DNA of 45,364 nt from assembly GCA_023387755.1 (NCBI GenBank), contig JAEWHO010000097.1:1-45364 (forward strand). The letters are read 5' to 3'. Each line of letters begins with the position of its first letter. The first letter of the stretch is position 1. Made by a program: the position numbers and the translations under genes. Shown here one piece after another: positions 41,515 to 45,364 of this stretch. This stretch comes from Actinomycetes bacterium. Lineage in GTDB: Bacteria > Actinomycetota > Actinomycetes > Actinomycetales > Actinomycetaceae. The notes beneath the pieces are model-generated. The model made no database searches. It was given only the letters and a program-made list of their open reading frames with translations, and was not told the DNA's origin.

Positions 41515-44500
41515 CTACTTGGCGCTGATCTTTTCTACCTGGATATGAGCCTCACCGGTGGCAAGTTCGATCTCATCGGCCAGGGTTTCCCCAGCCACGA
41601 GCGCCTCATTGGCACGTACCGCTTCCACCTGCTCAGCCGGTAGCCGCAGGGTGAGGCGGATGTGGTCGGAGACGTGCAGATTCGCGTTTTTCCGCTCCTG
41701 CTGCACCTGCCGAATAATATCGCGGGCCACCCCTTCGGCGGCCAGTTCCGCGCTGATGTGGGTATCGAGGACGACGACGCTGCCATCGGATAGGACGCTG
41801 GCGGCCTCCCCCTCGGCGGCACTGACGGTCTGGGTGGCAGTGAACTGGCCGGGCTGCAAGGTGACGTCTTGCCCGTCCGCGAGCGCGAGCACGAGCATCT
41901 CCCCCTCCAGGTGGTAGTTCCCCTGTTTGGCGGCCGCAAACAGCTGGGACGTGAGGCGCCGCAGGGCGGGTTCTAGTTCGCGCGGAAGTACCGCCACTTC
42001 TTGGCTGACCTGCAGCCCGGAGGAGGCGGCGTCCTGGATCTGCACGTCCTTGACGTTGATCTCGCTGGCGATCAGCTCCGCGAAGGGGGCAAGCCCGGCC
42101 GGGTCCGCAGTGATAACGCGCAGGCTTTGCAGCGGCTGGCGCACCCGGATCTTCTCGGCCTTGCGCAGGGCGTGGGCGCCGGAGATCACCTCGCGGGCCT
42201 GGTCCATGGCGGCCACGAGGTCTGCGTGGACCGGGAAGTCCTCGGCCTGCGGGAAATCAGTCAGATGGACGGACTCTCCGCCGGTCAGGCCGCGCCAGAT
42301 TTCCTCGGTTACCAGCGGCAGGAGGGGTGCGGCCACCTGGCAGAGCGTGACCAGGGCGGTGTAGAGAGTGTCGAAGGCGGCGTCGTCGTCATCCCAAAAA
42401 CGCTGGCGGGATTCGCGGATGTACCAGTTGGTGAGCGTGTCGATATAGGTGCGGACGGCCTCGCAGGCACCGGGGATATCGTAGGCGTCCATGGTGGTGC
42501 GCACGTCGGTGACGAGGTCGTGGGTTTTGGCCATGAGGTACTGGTCGAGCTGGTTGCTCGAGTCGGTACGCCAGGTAGCCTGGTAGCCTTCCTGCCCGTG
42601 GTAGGCGCCGGCATAGAGTGCAAAGAAGTACCAGGCGCTCCAGGCCGGCAGCAGGATTTCGCGCACGCTCTGGCGGATCCCCTCGGCGGTCACCACCAGG
42701 TTGCCGCCGCGCACCACCGGGGAGCTTTGTAGGTACCAGCGCATGGCGTCGGAGCCGTCCCGGTTAAAGACTTCGGTTACGTCCGGGTAGTTGCGCAGGG
42801 ATTTACTCATCTTGCGCCCGTCGTCACCCAGGATGATGCCGTGTGAGGAGCAGTGGGTGAATGCGGGCCGGTCAAACAGCGCGGTGGCGAGCACGTGTAG
42901 GGTGTAGAACCAGCCGCGGGTTTGGCCGATATATTCGACGATGAAGTCGCCCGGGTAGTGTGATTCGAACCATTCTTGGTTTTCGAACGGGTAGTGCACT
43001 TGGGCGTAGGGCATGGAGCCGGAATCGAACCAGCAGTCCAGGACGTCCGGGATCCGTCGCATCATGGATTGCCCGGTGGGATCATCCGGGTTGGGGCGCA
43101 CCAGGGTGTCGATGAAGGGGCGGTGTAGATCGGTCACCTCAACACCGAAGTCAGCTTCCAATTCTGCGAGTGACCCGTAGACGTCAATCCGCGGGTATTC
43201 GGGGTTGTCAGATTTCCAAACCGGGATGGGGCTGCCCCAGTAGCGGTTACGGGAGATGGACCAGTCCCGCGCCCCGGCCAGCCAGTTACCGAATTGACCG
43301 TCTTTCAGGTGCTCAGGCACCCAGGTGATCTGCTGGTTCAGCTCCACCATGCGGTCGCGGAATTTACTCACCGCCACGAACCAGGACGATACCGCCCGGT
43401 AGATCAGCGGCTGACGGCAGCGCCAACAGTGTGGGTAGGAGTGGACGTAGCTGGCATCGCGTACGAGCACTGCTCGTTGTTCGGCGGGGCGGCGCGCCAG
43501 GGGCCCGGTGCCGTCACGCAGGTCCGTAATAATCGGCTTATTGGCCTCGAAGACTTGCTGCCCGGCATAGTCGGGCACCGCGGTAGTAAAGCAGCCTGCC
43601 TCATCGACCGGCACTACCGGCAGGATTCCGGCGTCGGTGCAGGCATTCATATCGTCCTCACCGAAGGCCGGTGCCATATGGACCAGCCCGGTACCGTCCT
43701 CGGTGGTCACAAAGTCAGCCCCCAGGATATGGAAGGCGTGCGGGCCGGGGGCGGCGTCGGCCGAATCATCGCCCAGGAAATAATCGAAGATCGGATGGTA
43801 GGCACGCCCCACCAGATCGCTGCCCTTGAGGCGTTCGACGACGCGGGGTTCCTCCCCTAGTTCTTTAGCGTGCGCAGCGAGGAGGGCGGCGGCAATAATA
43901 ACGCGCTCGCCCACCAGCTCCCCTTCGGTGGGTTCGACGACGACGTATTCAATCTCCGGGCCTACCGCAATCGCCAAGTTGGAGGGCAGCGTCCAGGGCG
44001 TGGTGGTCCAGATGAGCGCCAATTCGCCGCTGTGCAGCCGCACACCGACGGTGACGGTGCGGTCTTGGCGGTCCTGGTAGACGTCGTCGTCCATTTTTAG
44101 TTCGTGGTTGGATAGCGGCGTCTGGTCGTTCCAGCAGTAGGGCAGCACCCGGTACCCCTCGTAGGCCAGGCCCTTATCGTAGAGCTGTTTGAACGCCCAG
44201 ATGACGGACTCCATAAAGGACAGGTCCATCGTTTTATAGTCGTTTTCAAAATCGACCCAGCGGGCCTGCCGGGTGACGTATTCTTCCCAGTCCTCGGTGT
44301 ATCGCAGCACCGAAGTGCGGCAGGTGTCATTGAATTTCTCGATACCGACACCGCCCTCGCCGTCAATATCGCTTTTATCGTTAATGCCGAGGATCCGCTG
44401 AGCTTCGAGTTCGGCGGGTAGGCCGTGAGTGTCCCATCCAAAACGCCGCTCCACGCGGTGGCCGATCTGGGTTTGGTAGCGGCCCACCGTATCTTTGACG

Positions 44501-44736
44501 TACCCGGTGAGTAGGTGCCCGTAGTGGGGATGGCCGTTGGCAAACGGCGGGCCGTCGTAGAAGACGAATTCATTGGCGCCGTCTTTCCCGGCGTCACGAC
44601 GGCGGACCGATTCCCGGAAGGTGTCGTGGTCCTTCCAGTACTGCAAAATATCTTCTTCGATCGCAGGGAATGCAGGGGAAGGGGAAACTGCGCCATCACG
44701 ATGACGCGGGTACACTCCATGTTTGCGCTCGGTCAT
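41515..44736 (-). CDS. ileS: Isoleucyl-tRNA synthetase (long eukaryote-like form)
   Basis: Class Ia synthetase charging tRNA-Ile. I start at the ATG at 44734-44736 (1073 aa) because GAGGA lies 8 nt upstream and that Shine-Dalgarno is complementary to the T-box anti-Shine-Dalgarno; the open frame further upstream (to 44883) only crosses the T-box. Motifs: the HIGH box as HYGH (71-74), the editing domain, a CWRC-type zinc-like site in HCWRCRQPL, and KMSKS at 642-646. The anticodon-binding and C-terminal domains follow to the stop, 27 nt ahead of folC. Length and motifs are those of the actinobacterial eukaryote-like class; reduced mupirocin sensitivity, known for some of these, is possible but untested here. 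Confidence 0.97.
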   Translation of the reverse strand: MTERKHGVYPRHRDGAVSPSPAFPAIEEDILQYWKDHDTFRESVRRRDAGKDGANEFVFYDGPPFANGHPHYGHLLTGYVKDTVGRYQTQIGHRVERRFGWDTHGLPAELEAQRILGINDKSDIDGEGGVGIEKFNDTCRTSVLRYTEDWEEYVTRQARWVDFENDYKTMDLSFMESVIWAFKQLYDKGLAYEGYRVLPYCWNDQTPLSNHELKMDDDVYQDRQDRTVTVGVRLHSGELALIWTTTPWTLPSNLAIAVGPEIEYVVVEPTEGELVGERVIIAAALLAAHAKELGEEPRVVERLKGSDLVGRAYHPIFDYFLGDDSADAAPGPHAFHILGADFVTTEDGTGLVHMAPAFGEDDMNACTDAGILPVVPVDEAGCFTTAVPDYAGQQVFEANKPIITDLRDGTGPLARRPAEQRAVLVRDASYVHSYPHCWRCRQPLIYRAVSSWFVAVSKFRDRMVELNQQITWVPEHLKDGQFGNWLAGARDWSISRNRYWGSPIPVWKSDNPEYPRIDVYGSLAELEADFGVEVTDLHRPFIDTLVRPNPDDPTGQSMMRRIPDVLDCWFDSGSMPYAQVHYPFENQEWFESHYPGDFIVEYIGQTRGWFYTLHVLATALFDRPAFTHCSSHGIILGDDGRKMSKSLRNYPDVTEVFNRDGSDAMRWYLQSSPVVRGGNLVVTAEGIRQSVREILLPAWSAWYFFALYAGAYHGQEGYQATWRTDSSNQLDQYLMAKTHDLVTDVRTTMDAYDIPGACEAVRTYIDTLTNWYIRESRQRFWDDDDAAFDTLYTALVTLCQVAAPLLPLVTEEIWRGLTGGESVHLTDFPQAEDFPVHADLVAAMDQAREVISGAHALRKAEKIRVRQPLQSLRVITADPAGLAPFAELIASEINVKDVQIQDAASSGLQVSQEVAVLPRELEPALRRLTSQLFAAAKQGNYHLEGEMLVLALADGQDVTLQPGQFTATQTVSAAEGEAASVLSDGSVVVLDTHISAELAAEGVARDIIRQVQQERKNANLHVSDHIRLTLRLPAEQVEAVRANEALVAGETLADEIELATGEAHIQVEKISAK

Positions 44737-44743
44737 ATTCGCT

Positions 44744-44990
44744 GTCCTCATATTCGGTGCCGTGCGGCCGGGCTGACCCCTCGCGATTACGGGGAGCCGA
44801 GGAACACCGGCCGATTGTTCTGGATGAGGACGATAGCGAGTTGCTACCGCGGTACCACCTCGGTTACCAGCTGGGCTGGTCACTCATTGACTGCTATGAC
44901 GGGCTTACCCGTTCGGTTCTACTGGGCGGACCCCACACAGGGCCACGCTGTTCTTCCGAATGCTCCCCGGTGATTGCCGGATCATCGCCA
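44744..44990 (-). promoter_or_regulatory. T-box riboswitch (translational, ultrashort stem I) of ileS
   Basis: The T-box sequence GAGGTGGTACCGCGG is read on the minus strand at 44861-44847. Near the 5' end a short CCGG/CCGG hairpin (44980-44977, 44970-44967) carries CAATCA in its loop, with AUC, an isoleucine codon, at 44974-44972: the specifier expected for ileS. Just after the T-box, GTCCTCAT (44831-44824) is the exact complement of ATGAGGAC (44751-44744), which contains the ileS Shine-Dalgarno. Uncharged tRNA-Ile would free the Shine-Dalgarno; charged tRNA would leave it masked. The family, with ultrashort stem I and translational control, is known for actinobacterial ileS. No U-tailed terminator is seen. 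Confidence 0.93.
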
Positions 44991-44997
44991 AGCGACC

Positions 44998-45003
44998 ATT
45001 GTA
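44998..45003 (-). promoter_or_regulatory. Candidate -10 element of ileS
   Basis: TACAAT on the minus strand would start transcription near 44990, directly ahead of the T-box stem I. The -35 region is not clear. Confidence 0.5.
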
Positions 45004-45167
45004 GCGCACTTTACGAGTATCCCCGGATTCCCCAAGATGCAGCCCGCTCGCCGGTGTGCCTAGGGTGGATACATGAAGCATTCACGAATTCTTATTGTTC
45101 CTGCCGCCCTCGCTGACGAATAAATCGCCGTCACGCGAGCGATAACCGCGTCCCATCGACGACGACG

Positions 45168-45201
45168 AAGCGGCGGGATACCCGAGGGTATCCCGCCGCT
45201 T
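45168..45201. terminator. Strong hairpin terminator downstream of the S9 peptidase gene
   Basis: Perfect 15-bp stem (45168-45182 and 45187-45201) with CGAG loop, 43 nt beyond the peptidase stop codon and ahead of the ileS promoter region. GC-rich, with AA/TT at the base and no U-tract. The rest of the 45004-45244 gap holds no convincing gene. Confidence 0.85.
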
Positions 45202-45244
45202 ACGTATGCGCCGAGCTGGCATTAGCTATGAGCTTGGCGCGCTC

Positions 45245-45364
45245 CTATTGCTCGATGCCGAGCTGGGTGAGGATGAAGGCGAGTTCTTCAGCCCGTTCCG
45301 CCCAGGCGTCATAGCGCCCGGACTTCCCGCCGTGGCCGGCTACCATCTGGCAGCGCAACAGGAT
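45245..45364 (-). CDS. S9 family peptidase, probable oligopeptidase B (C-terminal 39 aa only)
   Basis: The last 39 codons of a minus-strand gene that continues beyond the right edge; stop TAG at 45245-45247. The residues LLRCQMVAGHGGKSGRYDAW carry the catalytic His loop (AGHGG) of prolyl oligopeptidase/oligopeptidase B enzymes, followed by the typical end RAEELAFILTQLGIEQ. The match of this short C-terminus to oligopeptidase B is good, but the rest of the protein cannot be checked. A terminator follows its stop codon. Confidence 0.8.
   Translation of the reverse strand: MLLRCQMVAGHGGKSGRYDAWAERAEELAFILTQLGIEQ

Noticed and set aside
44737..44883. N-terminal extension of IleS by 49 residues
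   Set aside because: It would translate the T-box and anti-Shine-Dalgarno; the Shine-Dalgarno and family N-terminus both favour the ATG at 44736.
45004..45167. tRNA or small RNA gene in the gap ahead of ileS
   Set aside because: No cloverleaf or CCA-type end could be formed by eye; apart from the terminator at 45168-45201 and the ileS promoter the gap shows nothing convincing.

Overview
The window is a GC-rich, gene-dense stretch of actinobacterial chromosome. The gene order is that of the conserved actinobacterial core: ispG, rip1/rseP and dxr; rlmN, cdsA, frr, pyrH, tsf and rpsB; xerC, dprA, comM, yraN, DUF2469, rnhB, lepB and rplS; trmD, rimM, khpA and rpsP; ffh, ftsY and smc; ndk, DUF4233, folC and ileS. 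The LPXTG-type surface subtilase, the DhaKLM set with an HPr-fused DhaM, and an IleS under a T-box point to a host-associated member of the Actinomycetales, probably Actinomycetaceae. I cannot name the genus from sequence alone. I see no rRNA, tRNA, insertion sequence, prophage or CRISPR array.

Layout. Bases 1-3545 (+) hold the 3' part of a sortase-anchored S8 protease, closed by a strong hairpin. From 3612 to the right edge almost everything lies on the minus strand, apart from an M23 peptidase (14264-14836) and a ThrE-like exporter (about 24693-25928). Read in the direction of transcription (right to left), the minus-strand blocks are: (a) the end of an S9 oligopeptidase gene, then ileS under a T-box leader, folC, a phosphatidylcholine-synthase-like enzyme, dhaK, dhaL, dhaM, DUF4233, ndk and a 56-codon small ORF, ending in a terminator; (b) a short GlgB-type branching enzyme; (c) smc, ftsY, ffh and an amidohydrolase; (d) rpsP, khpA, rimM, a trmD-GNAT fusion and rplS, ending in a textbook terminator; (e) lepB, rnhB, DUF2469, yraN, comM, dprA and xerC; (f) rpsB behind a structured leader, tsf, pyrH, frr, cdsA, rlmN, a DivIVA-like gene, dxr, rip1, ispG and a DUF4081 acetyltransferase.

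Function. The core is translation and RNA modification (S2, EF-Ts, RRF, S16, L19, RimM, TrmD, RlmN, IleS), co-translational targeting and export (Ffh, FtsY, LepB), chromosome maintenance (SMC, XerC, DprA, RNase HII), isoprenoid synthesis (Dxr, IspG) and membrane lipid synthesis (CdsA, Pcs-like). DhaKLM is a PTS-driven dihydroxyacetone kinase lying between folC and DUF4233, which are normally adjacent.

I do not see a wholly new multi-gene system. The points most worth following are the ileS T-box with an exact 8-nt anti-Shine-Dalgarno match, the TrmD-acetyltransferase fusion, the 56-codon ORF in frame behind the ndk stop codon, a perfect hairpin that buries the yraN ribosome-binding site, and -10 hexamers placed 6-7 nt ahead of several start codons that suggest leaderless mRNAs.
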